DNA of 64,000 bases from Thamnidium elegans. Taxonomy: Eukaryota; Mucoromycota; Mucoromycetes; Mucorales; Mucoraceae. This document shows positions 1 through 11,117 of the stretch, piece by piece. A model generated the notes under the pieces. That model was not told where the DNA came from and did no database searches. It saw nothing but the letters and a program-made list of their open reading frames with translations. Made by a program: the position numbers and the translations under genes. Position 1 is the stretch's first letter. Each line of letters opens with the position of its first letter. The DNA is taken from assembly GCA_025201345.1 (NCBI GenBank), contig JAIXMG010000010.1, positions 124,001 to 188,000 on the forward strand, in the 5' to 3' direction.

Positions 1-368
1 ATTGTCTGCAGAACTTGGGTTAGGTGGTGAGTATGTAGGCATTATCGCACATGGTATTAGAGATCAATTATTTAGGTATCGAAAACAAATTGTAGAAGAG
101 GTATAAAAGGATAATATTTCAGTTTAAAGAGAGAGAGAGAGACTAATACAATGTTATGATTTAGTTTGAAGGCGTAGATAAAAAAGAAGAACTTCTTGAT
201 TCTGGATTTAGAAAGATTACAGAAGCTAGTAAATGGGTGCCTCAGTTAGAAGTCTTATCCAACGACGAATTGGAGAAATTATTAATTGCCCAGGAAAGAA
301 ATATTCGACGACTTCGAAGAGAAACTAGATTCAAAAGAAGTAGTAGACGTATTCCCGCTTCCAGATAA
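1..368 (+). CDS. snf5: SNF5/SMARCB1-family chromatin remodelling subunit, 3' end only
   Basis: The gene enters from the left edge, so only the last two exons are present (1-100 and 165-368, phase 0, 64-nt GT-AG intron). The first exon reads LGLGGEYVGIIAHGIRDQL, the conserved SNF5 block in which a glycine-rich turn is followed by an IAHxIRxQ helix. The last exon contains WVPQLEVLSNDELEKL and then a short basic tail RNIRRLRR, matching the end of the SMARCB1 homology region. Family members are core subunits of SWI/SNF or RSC nucleosome remodellers in the nucleus. Whether this is the Snf5 or the Sfh1 paralogue cannot be decided from the fragment. TAA stop at 366-368. Confidence 0.85.
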
Positions 369-502
369 TAATAATAAAATTTGTACATAAATACTACCTT
401 ATTAGGCATAATGTCTGTGACGTGAGTGCCAAGTGTTTCTTGTTGACTATATATATTTTTTTCTATTTTTTTTTTTTATGTCGTAATGACCTTCTTTAGA
501 TC

Positions 503-2173
503 ATGACAACATTAAATTTTATATTCTCTTTAAAAGGAATCACATTAATTGCACTAGCTGCATTCTTTTTCTGGTTACTAACAGGTTATCCTCAATGGAA
601 ACAGCAAAGTATTCACAACGACCATGACAGTCTAAAGACAAAAATAGCAACCGAAATAGCAACTTTGAAACAGGAAGCGGAGCAAATAAACCAAGAACCG
701 AACCAAAAACAAGATATTAAGGATGATAAACCTATAAAAGACCTGTCACTAGCGCATTATATCTTGGTGGCCCCTTTTGCGGCACTGTATATATTAGGTC
801 GAATTATTTTAGATACAGTGCGCTACACCCTATACTTTGTGATTTGGTCATGCGAAAAATCGATACCACATATTGATGACTGGCTATTTGATAAAGTGAC
901 TATTTGGTTACCAAAGAAATGCAACGAATTGGAACAATGGTGGATCTGTAAAGGAAAACCAAGTATTGCAGCATACTCGCATCATTTTCAGCATGACACA
1001 TTACCTGCCATTATTAGAAACACAGAAACATTCTTTGAAACAAGTTATCGTATTGGTTGTATCGTTTCTAGCGCCATGCAAGATTTTATCGACGCTTGGA
1101 AACGATTTACACAGCGTCATGATTGGCACCAATTGACTACTGATCTAGGCAATATTGCATACATCGTGGTTTGGTCTCCACTGGTTTGGGTGGTGACACG
1201 ATCCGTAAGACTTGCTAAATTAGTATATAGCGGGTTACGTTCTGCAGCTATTTCAATTCAAGGCGATGTGGTGTGGATCTATTCCACATTGATACCAACA
1301 GTTTATGATTACATGATAACCACACGATTAGCACAATGGATATTTATAGGTATACTATCTGTTGCTAAAGGAACGCAATACGCATGTATTGCTTTACATC
1401 AGTACGTGTTAGTGCCCACTTTAGGCAGGTTCTTGACATGGCTAGTGAAATCAATTGATCAAGCTATTCTATTGTTACAAGACCATACAATCCAACAAAA
1501 GTTACACAGAATTTATAAATGGATGGCACCAAATTTAGTTTGGACGATATTGGAATTCAGCAGGGTTTTTCTAGAAATCGTAAAATGGGCCCACTCTGTT
1601 TGTATCCACTTATTGTACCCAGCATACACTCTTTTCATGAAACGTGTGTTACCTAGCTTAGCAATTGCGTACCAAAAAATAGTAATCCATTGGGGTTACG
1701 AATTGCATCTCTATCCAGCTTGGCTCAAGGTCTACCCATATTTAAACACGCCCCTGCTATGGGCCTATATTAACCTAGCAGTACCCTTGTTAAATGGGAT
1801 TTATACGTTTGTTGCTAGTACATCAAGCCATGTAACACGACTCTTACTAGTTAAATTACAAATAATTCTTAATAAGGCGATTGAAATATCAATCTTCTAT
1901 TCCCAATGGTCTTATCGTATTATCCAATCATGGTTACTAAAACAGGCTCCCGTATTATCCGAAATGATCCAAAACTCATATCAAATTTTCATAAATGCTT
2001 ACGATTGGGATTCGTTGAAACAAGATACCTTGTCTCTTTGTACTACTCTCTATGATTGGATTCAAGTACAATCAAACTTGATGTACCTTTCCATCGAAAG
2101 ATCGTTAAGTACCTGGGTTAAAGAGCAAGGAGGTACGGATGAACTAACAATATCAAAACAAAAATTAGCTTAA
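503..2173 (+). CDS. Unknown 556-aa membrane-associated protein
   Basis: Single-exon gene with no intron signals. I do not recognise the family. Residues 5-30 form a hydrophobic segment that looks like a signal anchor (ends LAAFFFWLLTGYP). A Lys/Glu/Gln-rich stretch follows (about 40-80). The rest is unusually rich in Trp, Tyr, Leu and Ile, with many alternating amphipathic or hydrophobic stretches separated by single charged residues. This suggests a protein that lies in or on a membrane or lipid surface rather than a soluble enzyme. There is no cysteine pattern, Walker motif or other catalytic signature. The start is the first ATG after a T-rich leader and lies 135 bp after the SNF5 stop. 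The length and clean frame make it very likely a real gene; the function is unknown. Confidence 0.8.
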   Translation: MTTLNFIFSLKGITLIALAAFFFWLLTGYPQWKQQSIHNDHDSLKTKIATEIATLKQEAEQINQEPNQKQDIKDDKPIKDLSLAHYILVAPFAALYILGRIILDTVRYTLYFVIWSCEKSIPHIDDWLFDKVTIWLPKKCNELEQWWICKGKPSIAAYSHHFQHDTLPAIIRNTETFFETSYRIGCIVSSAMQDFIDAWKRFTQRHDWHQLTTDLGNIAYIVVWSPLVWVVTRSVRLAKLVYSGLRSAAISIQGDVVWIYSTLIPTVYDYMITTRLAQWIFIGILSVAKGTQYACIALHQYVLVPTLGRFLTWLVKSIDQAILLLQDHTIQQKLHRIYKWMAPNLVWTILEFSRVFLEIVKWAHSVCIHLLYPAYTLFMKRVLPSLAIAYQKIVIHWGYELHLYPAWLKVYPYLNTPLLWAYINLAVPLLNGIYTFVASTSSHVTRLLLVKLQIILNKAIEISIFYSQWSYRIIQSWLLKQAPVLSEMIQNSYQIFINAYDWDSLKQDTLSLCTTLYDWIQVQSNLMYLSIERSLSTWVKEQGGTDELTISKQKLA

Positions 2174-4044
2174 ATAAAGCTGTATGTATATTTTAGTACA
2201 AATCGAGATTTTGTTTTACAGGTTTCTTTAAAAAAAACATACACACACACATACATAAATAGGGTCTTAAAACATTCACGGCATTTTTTAGATCAAAAGA
2301 GCATTATTGGACTTTAAGTATTTACCGATTACTAAAAAAAAAAATGAAGTATGTGTCAGATATGATGGTTTCAAAAAAAAAAAAAAAAAAAAAGAACTTG
2401 TTATTCTTGTTTATTGTCCATATTATATATGTAAGTGATTTATACCATAAACTCTTGGATATTATGAAGTTTGATTACATAAATTAAGTTGGTCAAAGCA
2501 AACATGGAAACTCCTAAAATGTATAATTCCGTTAAATAAATAGAATAATGCAATCCTGTAAAAATAACGCTAGTAGAAAAAAAAAATGTGTCGAATATTT
2601 TTTTGCTTCTAATAGCAATAATGCTACGCACGCATATCTGTATTACTAAAACAATTAGATCAAAAAAAATAATTAGTTTATCAGTTAAATATATTCTTTA
2701 TTATTTTTTTTTACGCCAAATCTAATACTTATTTAGGAGAAACTTGGTATAAGCAAGTGTATTTTTTTTCCATGTCGTGTGAACACATGTGAAAGAAAAA
2801 CCTTACTCTTCTTCTTCTTTTATCAGCAGTGATGAGTACAAAACGGCTTTCTCTCAGGAACCAAAAAAAGTACGATGTCATCAATTGCAACAAGATGGAA
2901 AGATAAAGAGGGCTGCAATTTATTTAACTTTTCCGATCAAGTTATTTGAAGCAGTTTTTATGTCAATTGGGATGATATGAAAACTAGATGTGAATACTTT
3001 TTTTTTTCTTGTCGATTGTAATCGATGGTTCTGTAAAGCCGTCAAATTGAACCCGCATTTTAAAAAACCGCGTTAAAATTCCACTGAAAATATGTTTTAG
3101 GCTAATTTTGTGATACTTTTTTTTCTTCAACCCACTAAAATTTGTAGGGGCTGGAAAGACCAGAAGCTTAAACCCCACTAATGCAGCAAGTTTCCAAGTA
3201 TGATATTTTAGCTTGGATTTTATTCGAATTTTCATTTTATTTATACTGATGGTGGCATTTGATGCTGATGTAAACTGGATATATCAATTCATTGCAATCG
3301 ATCACAAATGCAATAAAAAGACTAATGTTTCCGTTTAGAATACTAACATATCTAGTAAACAACTGTCTGACATAAAAGGATAGATAGTGGAATAAAAAAA
3401 AAACGTGATACAACCAAAGAAACTAATTAAAATATTTTTATTTAGTATACAAAGTAGAATAACAAAACTGCTAGATTTTTTAAAAAAAAACTAAATTAGC
3501 ACTGTTAATAAGGGGGGATCCCGAGAAAAAAAAAAGTATTCTAGTGATTTAGTTATTTATAGTTAAGAAAAAAAAAAAAAGTGTGTATATTGAGCGGGTT
3601 AAAGGGAAAAGGGAATTATATATATATATATTAGAAGGGAGTTCAAACGAGAGATGACCAACTACCGTAAAAGACCTCACCCGACGAAGTATACAATTAA
3701 GGAAATTTTTTCTTTGCACAGTGAAAAAAGATAGGGCGACAAACAAAATTAGGGCGTTTGATTGGAACAATATTAACGTTAGGAGCATTGATACAAGACT
3801 ATATTTGAGTGCTGTTTACTCAAAAAAGTCGCTTGGTCAAATTCCAATAGCCCAAGTCTTACCATAAAAGGTCATTGATATTCTAGACCCTAGGACCTAA
3901 AATTTTATTTTTTTTATTAAACCCCTTTTTTTATTTTATTTTCTTTCTCTTTTCTTTTTTTCTTTTTTTTTCTTTTTCTTTTTTTCTTTTTAATATATAT
4001 ATGTTTCCCATAATTTTAACTTCTTTAAAAAACAAATAAATAAA
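2174..4044. other. Gene-poor interval, AT-rich
   Basis: No gene could be supported. The stretch holds long A and T runs, a (CA)n patch near 2240 and a C/T-rich pyrimidine tract at 3900-3990 leading into the next gene. A short minus-strand hydrophobic frame (2440-2631) and frames around 2790-3235 have no recognisable homology and could be decayed repeat sequence. Confidence 0.6.
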
Positions 4045-5917
4045 ATGACAGGTCATGAAATTTGGCTTGATCATTCATCAAGATTATTATCATTACCAAA
4101 AGAATTATTACTCGAAATTATAACTTCCGTTGCACTAGATTCAACCAATCCCTTTCAACTATTTCCTACATCCTTAATAGAGTTATCACAATGTTGTAAA
4201 TATTTGTTTTTTCTCGTACATAAAGATTGTTGGAGACTACAGACTTTATGGCCAGTTGCATTTCACCACAGATTTGATACAGCTGCTATTTATCGAAGAA
4301 GACTTCATCTCAACTTGAACTGGCAAGCCGTTTTAGAAAGAAGGTGTAAAGCTTTATATCAATGTCGTTCGTTTGCTTCGAATCCTACCGAAATCGAGAA
4401 ATTAAAATCCATTGACTGGGAAGTTATTTGGGATATGATTACAGAACATGGTAACTATCTTTAAAAAAAAGAAAAAAAAGGAATTTGTTTCCGTAGTAAC
4501 ACTATGCTAATATGTTAATGTATAATTTAGACGAGTACAATATTCCCCACCTTTTAAATTACCAGGTACAATTTGCTGCTGGTATTGCGTTTCAATTGGG
4601 ACCTTATCAAGATAGAGAAGTTTACCCTGTCGTGTTACCTATTCTGTCTCTACTTGTCAATTATGGTATGTATAAACTGCTAAAAAAAAAAAAAAAAAAA
4701 ATAACACAAAAAATAACACCTTTTTGTATTTTTCAGATTTTTCAATCACTCGGTTCTTTTATCAAAAGGACAATGTATCTATTGTATCCAACGAATTAAG
4801 TCAATTCGCTTACAACTTTGAAGCCGACGCATTGATTACTCAACATACCCCACTTCGTTACTTTCACTCTTGGTCTTCACCACCTGACCAATCAGCCTCT
4901 ACGACCATCAGCACAACTTTTTACCCTGCTCAGGATCCCCTCGCTTCTGCTTTTCATCTATTTTTCGCCACCATTTTTGCTTCTCATCCTAATATATATC
5001 AAGCCATTCCAGGATGTATTCCTATCCCACTCTTTACTTTAACTTCCGAGTCCTTTGATGTCGAGTTCCTAAGACGTTATGAACGTAATTTGTTTTTTTC
5101 TAGTCTGCAAGAATCACGTCAAGGCTGGGAATACAAACAAAATCAAACACCTCCAACAGCTACAACCCCTTTAAATAATATATATGCTAATTCCGGGTTC
5201 GCTTCTGCCAGCCATTTTGTGAGCGAAGCTCATTTAATTGAAGGTGAATGGATTGGGTACTATACTTTTCAAGATACGGATGATATGGACGATGAAAATC
5301 TTATCCCTGTACTTCCTACCAATCTTAATTTACTGACTGCTGCCCCCGTCGATATGAATCATAACAACAATAACGCCACAGTTGAAGCCACAATGGAAGA
5401 CTGGTTTGATGGTCCTATGCGATTAACCATCAAGATCGTACCACTTGAAGACCCAGCTGGTGAACCAATAAATCAATCCTCGTGGCTCTCACGTTGGCTT
5501 GACGAAGACTCGGATAGATCCGATACTATGCCCGAACCAAGAAAGAGACGTAAAATTAGCTCTGCTTCTGTATTGCCTTCTTCCAGATCCAAATATACCA
5601 ATACCTCTAAACAACAATTCCCTTCTAGATATTTACGCACTTGCCCTTTGACTCGGTTTGAAGGTACAGGTGTTGATAATTTGGGTGCTTTTTCTATTTC
5701 TGGTCTTGTTGATGACACAGAAGAAGGCCAGGTTACTTGGGAAAAGAATTACATTGATTCCGGAGAAACTTGGGAATATTCTGGTCGCTTTGCCTGGCCT
5801 ATGGGTTTATGCGGTCGCTGGGGTGATGAAGAATACGGAGGTCCTTGGTGGATGTGGAAAGTACCCGATAAAGAAGCAATTTTATCTTCTACTTCTATGG
5901 CTAATGCTTCCAAGTAA
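4045..5917 (+). CDS. F-box protein
   Basis: Three exons: 4045-4450, 4531-4665 and 4737-5917, giving 573 aa. Phases agree (both introns interrupt an Asp codon after its G). The N-terminus (about residues 14-65) is an F-box: LSLPKELLLEIITSVAL, then the pattern LSQCCKYLFFLVHKDCWR. F-box proteins use this segment to bind Skp1 in an SCF ubiquitin ligase; the rest selects substrate. The middle has no LRR or WD repeats that I can see. It contains a low-complexity acidic part and a basic nuclear-localisation-like run (PRKRRK, around 425-430). The C-terminus is Gly/Trp-rich (GRWGDEEYGGPWWMWKV) and probably forms a compact beta domain. Substrate unknown. Confidence 0.85.
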
Positions 5918-6597
5918 AATTATACGCATATATACCCCCCTCCCCTCATTGTAATTTTATTTTCTTCTGGTCAAGAAACCTTTTTTTTTCATATAAGCCA
6001 ACTCTGTATTTGTTCACTTTCACTCTTTTTCTTTTAGTTATTCAGTACAATCAAGTAATAATAGTAATAGTAAACCCTTTTAAATCATAATGAATAAACA
6101 CACATGCATCAATTACATTTCTTTTTTTCCGGGTTGCCGGACTTATTTTTTTTTTGGTCGGAATTATTGACGTCAAATTACACGATTTTTTTTTGGCACT
6201 GGGAAAATTTGGGGGAGGTGGATCAAAACAGTGGCGAGAAGCTGTAAACGAATAAGCCCTCCTCTTAGCATCCATTTGTAAAAGGTAGAGAACACATCCA
6301 TCAATCATCAATCATAGACTGTCACGAACGAAAAAATATACATCTCGACTTGCGGATTGAAAAAATGACAATAGTGTGGAATTTTAGAAAGTTTTAGCAG
6401 AGGATGATTTTATTTATTTTTAGGGAGAGAGAGACAGAGACAGGCAGAGAAAGAGAGAGAGAGGATATATCCTTATAAAGTTCACTTGTCGAGTTCATTA
6501 TACAACATGGAGTTATATACATTTTGACAGCCTATGATTGATTGATTTTTTTTTTCGTATATTTATTTTACATTGCTAACTTTCTTGTTTAGTCAAC
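5918..6597. other. Intergenic; promoter side of eL32
   Basis: About 680 bp without a gene. It contains a (GA)n purine tract at about 6424-6464. Directly upstream of the eL32 ATG there is a CTAAC-like branch site and a TTTAG, which could be the end of a 5'-UTR intron; I cannot place its donor with confidence. Confidence 0.5.
6424..6464. repeat. GA-rich simple repeat upstream of eL32
   Basis: Interrupted GAGA microsatellite about 130 bp upstream of the ribosomal protein start codon. It could act as an open-chromatin or factor-binding element, but nothing beyond the repeat itself is visible. Confidence 0.7.
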
Positions 6598-7067
6598 ATG
6601 GTTACTCCTGCCGTGAAGCACACCATCGTGAAGAAGCGTACCGCTACCTTCAAGCGTCATCAATCTAACCGTTTCATGCGTGTTGGTGTATGTATATTAT
6701 TTGGAATATTTAGAGTTGAAGAAAGAAAAGCATATACTCAAACTATATTTTTTTAATATAGGAATCTTGGAGAAAGCCCAAGGGTATTGATTGTAACATG
6801 CGTAGACGTTTCAAGGGTCAAGCTCCTATGCCCAAGATCGGTTACGGTTCCGCCAAGAAGACCCGCAACATCTTGCCTAACGGTTTCCGTAAGTTCGTTG
6901 TTTCCAACGTCCGTGAACTCAACCTCTTGTTGATGCACAACCGTTCTTACGCTGCTGAAATTGCTCACAACGTTTCTTCCAAGAAGCGTGTTGCTCTTCT
7001 CGAACGTGCTGCTCAACTTAACGTCAAGGTTACCAACGCTGGTGCTCGTCTCAGATCTCAAGAGTAA
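6598..7067 (+). CDS. rpl32: 60S ribosomal protein eL32
   Basis: Two exons, 6598-6687 and 6762-7067, joined in phase 0, give 131 aa, the normal length of eL32. The sequence is strongly conserved: it starts [15 protein letters not shown], continues [19 protein letters not shown] across the intron, then has [20 protein letters not shown] and a terminal [10 protein letters not shown]. The protein is a structural component of the large ribosomal subunit. Codon use is much more biased than in the neighbours (AAG, CGT, GGT, C-ending codons), as expected for a very highly expressed gene. The 74-nt intron shows no snoRNA boxes. Confidence 0.97.
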
Positions 7068-7211
7068 ATTTTTTTAGATTGTTTCTTCTTTTTATTTAGC
7101 ATTTCATTATATTGACTTATTAAATCTCTACGGAAAGAATCTGATCATTTTTCTTCACAATTACCAATTATTTGTTTTTTTTTTAAAAAAAAAAAGAGTA
7201 ATAGAGAGAGA

Positions 7212-7243
<32 letters not shown>

Positions 7244-8783
7244 GATTAGAATAGAGGAATACAAAAAAAAGGTACAATCTGGGTCCTGTTTTTTCCTCAC
7301 CGAGCACCTTTTTGAAATTGATGTTTTTCATGCAGATAGGATCTAATGTTATTACCTAGTAACCGTCAAAAAATCGGGGTAGTGACACTAACCCGTTCTA
7401 TCTCTAAAACAAAATTACGAGAAATGGACAATTAAAACGCCATATATTCATTACTAAACGTCAGTAAAACACATGGTAGTAATAAATAGAAATTATTGAG
7501 ATGTCAAACATTAAAGTGCGTTTATCGGAGTTCCAGTACTATTTAATGATTGATACAAAAGTTATATAAAATAACATGGAGCATGCTTTTTTTTTACGTA
7601 TAATCAATCATGTACAAATACATTTAAAGTTTCGTACTTACTTCTTTAAAATGCCAGGAATGCATTTATATAATACTAGCTTTTATTACCTGTCAACACC
7701 GATATTTGTTGTATTAGTCTACTTTACATAAGAGTTCTCTCCCTTCTTTTTTCGAACCAAATGCGGTTTTCTTTTTAATTAGACTTGTAAGCTTATTAAT
7801 CTTCGATCATGATAAGGAGTTTTTTTTTAAGCTATTACTAAATAGCGTATAAAGAAGTATATCAATGTCTCCTTCTTTTATTTATTATTTTTACTGAACG
7901 TATATCTAATTCGATAGTAATTTCTTAATTTCGCAATAACTATAATCAAAATTTAATGATACAGAAAAAAAAAGCTTATATACTCAGATGAAGCTACTGT
8001 TTTTAATATTCTTGTTAAAACTAACTATTCCTTTTGTTTACCAACAAGGTTAGAGAAAATTGCAAGTATTCCTGGCCATTTATAACCAATTAGCGTAATA
8101 ATCTTGCAGCATATCAAACGACTGGCGTATATATACGTCATAATGCTTATTTAAAGAAATAAATATCTAAAATAGTTCGTGTTTTTTTTTGGAATAATTA
8201 TATAAGCAACCGCTTGAGTTTACGCATTAATCTTCTTTCTGTTAATTGACAATTGTCATTTCTCTTGCTCTTAACCCTACAGCATTAGTCTATAAATATT
8301 ATCTAGACTCGACAAACTAACGTACATAAGACGATAGCGCTATAATATTAGAAAAGTAAATGGTAAAAAAGGGGAATAATGGAATTAGGGTTTTTTCTTT
8401 GTTTTAGTTTCAAAATAGGGGTAAATAATAGTATCACTGCTCGAGAAAGGGACATTGTAGTATCGCTAACTAATATGAGCTGTCAAGAACGAAGTCGATT
8501 ATAAGAGAGAATTTAACTGTCGACTACAGCATATAATAACAAGAAGAGGCTCAAAGGAAAATAATTTGGATATAAACAATAAATATATACGTATGATTAG
8601 ATTTAGCTTTTGTTTTCTATAACAAAAAAGGATATTCGCTAATTAACAGTAAAAAAAAAAAGTTCTTATACCAAAATAAAACACTTAATATGTATGTATA
8701 AATGAAATATGTCATTAAAGAAAGATTTCATTAGTTTATTAGCTATTAATTATAGGTAGTCGTAAGGAAGATACAATTGTATA
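7068..8783. other. Long intergenic interval, nothing coding seen
   Basis: About 1.7 kb of AT-rich DNA between the eL32 terminator region and the end of the next minus-strand gene. A mixed (GA)n/(GT)n microsatellite lies at 7203-7243. No exon with conserved sequence, tRNA or repeat arms were found on either strand. Confidence 0.6.
7203..7243. repeat. GA/GT compound microsatellite
   Basis: Adjacent GAGA, GTGT and GAGA runs just downstream of eL32. Confidence 0.8.
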
Positions 8784-9865
8784 TTATGATTGATTAAGAG
8801 TTGAAGAGGATGAAGCAGTAGATCCCGACTGGTTCCTTTCACTCCTACGTCGATGTACTCTTCTTCCACTGCTTGATCTTCTAATATGAGGACCTAATTA
8901 ATTACAGTTAGTATTAGATATATACATATATACATATTATGAATTACTAGAAGAGGATAAAACACGAGCACCAATTTCAACTCTATACTCGAGAGCTTTT
9001 TGTGCTTCTTCTATTAAAAATTCCGTCATGCGTCTTAAACGATTAAACTGCTCGTCTTTCTCCCAATCATCTTCCTAAAAAGAAAAATCTACATTAGCAA
9101 AACAAGATAATAGTAAAAAGAAAAAAATATGGAATATTTACGTTTTCAAGTAAAGTCTGCTGTTGTAAAAGTAATAGATCAGTTTCCCTTCTCTTTTGTT
9201 CATCGTCACTAGACTTAGAGCGTAAATATAACAAGTAAATAATGAAAGATTAAAATACACACTTGGGAATAGTCATCATTTTTTGTTTGAAAGAAGCGAC
9301 TTGTTTTGCTTGCTGTCGAACGGTCGTTTCCAACATTTGATTAATTTTTAATAGTGATTGATTTGATATTTCTAAATCAGCTATCTATAAAACAAGGTAG
9401 TTTGTTAATTATCCCCGAAATTATAATTGCCCGAAAAATATATATGCATACTTTTCGATTCATGCGAGCATCTTCATCTTCATTACTATAGCTACTATCA
9501 CTGCTTCTACTGCTACTACTACTATTATTACTGCTATTGTTAATAAGATGGGTATCACTGTTGATTGCAGACAAATCTTCTAATTGCTTATTATGTATCA
9601 GTAATGTCTTTTCGGATAATAATATTTGTTGTTTTTTCTCAGAAATATAATGATTGGATATGGAAGGTAATTTTTGTTTATTATATAACTCTAGTAGAGG
9701 TTTTTTTAATAATGGCGGAGGAAGTTGTTGCTTAGGATCGTATAGATTCAAGAACGATTTTTTCTTTTTTGATGGGTCATGAGATTTTAACGCAATTCCT
9801 CCAGGCTTATTTTGATTTGATGGCCTGATTATATTTACAGCTTTTGGCCCCGATACATAATTCAT
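8784..9865 (-). CDS. Conserved-looking coiled-coil protein, function unknown
   Basis: Five exons on the minus strand: 9452-9865, 9263-9384, 9142-9208, 8948-9074 and 8784-8893, giving 279 aa. All phases are consistent. Residues 1-110 are low-complexity and Ser/Asn/Lys-rich. From about residue 130 (EDARMNRK) a helical block begins with IADLEISNQSLLKINQMLE and continues as a coiled coil through Q/E/L-rich sequence to about residue 240. The tail is Ser/Arg-rich (HIRRSSSGRRVHRRR), which resembles a nucleic-acid-binding or phosphorylated tail. The acceptor of exon 3 (9208) was chosen because it keeps the coiled-coil frame; an alternative 5 nt away stays open but gives non-helical sequence. Start is the first ATG, about 250 bp from the divergent gene at 10116, so the two may share a promoter. 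No known function. Confidence 0.75.
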
Positions 9866-10115
9866 GCTTACGAAAAAAAAAATAAGAAGGGAAAAAAAAG
9901 GGAATATAGACTAAAAACGAGATTTTTACTGTATAAAACGTTGTTCGTTTCTTGTACCACGTGATATCTATGTTCGGGTTCGAAACAAGGCATTTTCAAT
10001 TTGTGTAAATGTGCATCACATAAAAGCTGTCCTTTCCCCATTTTTTTCATTTTTCATTTTCTGCTTTCTCTCTTTCTTTTTAACTTTTTTTTTTTTTATT
10101 TCTTAATATAAAAAT

Positions 10116-11010
10116 ATGGATGTTTATGATACAGCACATTCTGTCACAGAAGATGGAAACTCTAGTTGTGACGAAGTTATTACGCGTAAAATTATAATAA
10201 TAATAAAAAGAGATCTATTGTTAGGAATTGATTTTATGTTTCATTTTCAGGTGTAGTAACAGATTTATTTTCATACGATGATATTAAACGAACAAGAATA
10301 TTGGATCATTATTATCTACCCAACTCTACCTTTGTATCTCCGATACTACGAACATCAGGAGTCCACAATATCAAACAGTAAGTGAAAAAAAAAAAAAATA
10401 GAATCAAATGATAATAAAGACTAATAAAAAGATTTCAACAAGCACTTTACTGGTCTGGAAAGCACTAAATAAAGAAGCACCAACCATAAACAATATTTGC
10501 TTTAATGGGAAAACATGTGTCGTCTTTTTAACACAAACACTATGTCCTAGAATGTTTCCATTAATCCGTATACCATTACCGGTGATGGTTGTATTAGAGT
10601 TTAAAGAAACCGATAAAGATAGTGGGTTATTAAAAATAGAGACCCACGAAGAGAATTGGACAATAGAAGGTATTCGCACATATAAAAAAAAATAGCTCTT
10701 TTTTAAGATTTCTCGCTAATGTATTAAAAAAGGCATATTAAAGGCAATACCATTTGTATCATTTTGGTACGATCATGTGATAAGAACAATGGTTGGTAAA
10801 TTATTAGCAACTACAGGCGAAGCAGTATTTACAGCAACCGAAACGGCTAGTTTACTAGTTTTGAGAAGTAAAGAGATTGAAGAGTCAAGACGAAAATTGG
10901 AAGGCTCTTCATCCTATCACTATCAAGATGATATAAAGAAAGAAAAAGACGTAGAGGTCATGATGTTGAGAATACAAAATTCTTATTCCACTGATGAAGA
11001 ACGAGACTGA
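10116..11010 (+). CDS. NTF2-like (SigF-like) domain protein
   Basis: Four exons: 10116-10185, 10251-10377, 10443-10669 and 10733-11010; 233 aa. The fold is suggested by the arrangement VVTDLFSYDDIKR followed by LDHYYLPNSTFVSPI, then beta-rich segments (NICFNGKTCVVFLTQTLCP, LKIETHEENW) and a helical end with the YDHVIRTMVGKL motif. This is the pattern of a small NTF2-like alpha+beta cone domain found in many uncharacterised fungal proteins, here recognised from memory and so only tentative. The acceptor at 10442 (CAACAAG) is the only one nearby that keeps the conserved frame; closer AG sites lead to stops. The C-terminus is charged and likely disordered. Confidence 0.75.
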
Positions 11011-11117
11011 AAAAAAAGAGATTTCAATCTATATAAATAAAAAATCGTAACGATACATTTTTTAAAAAAGAGGATACGATTCTATTTTGCCCTTTTATTT
11101 AAAGTTAAATGAGAGTT

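Noticed and set aside
2440..2631. Minus-strand 63-aa hydrophobic frame as a small membrane protein
   Set aside because: No recognised family, AT-driven composition, no supporting splice sites or codon bias.
2789..3235. Frames on both strands as a transposon gene
   Set aside because: Some segments look protein-like but no motif of a known transposase or reverse transcriptase could be read; left as intergenic.
6476..6483. ATATCCTT as a U12-type donor in the eL32 leader
   Set aside because: No TCCTTRAC branch site at a suitable distance; probably chance.
6753..7061. Long antisense frame over eL32, and a similar one over uL30 (50001-50681)
   Set aside because: Shadow frames caused by strong codon bias of the ribosomal protein genes.
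9868..10050. 60-aa minus frame upstream of the coiled-coil gene as an extra exon or gene
   Set aside because: It lies in the short divergent promoter and has no homology; its end is a poly-Phe run from T-rich DNA.
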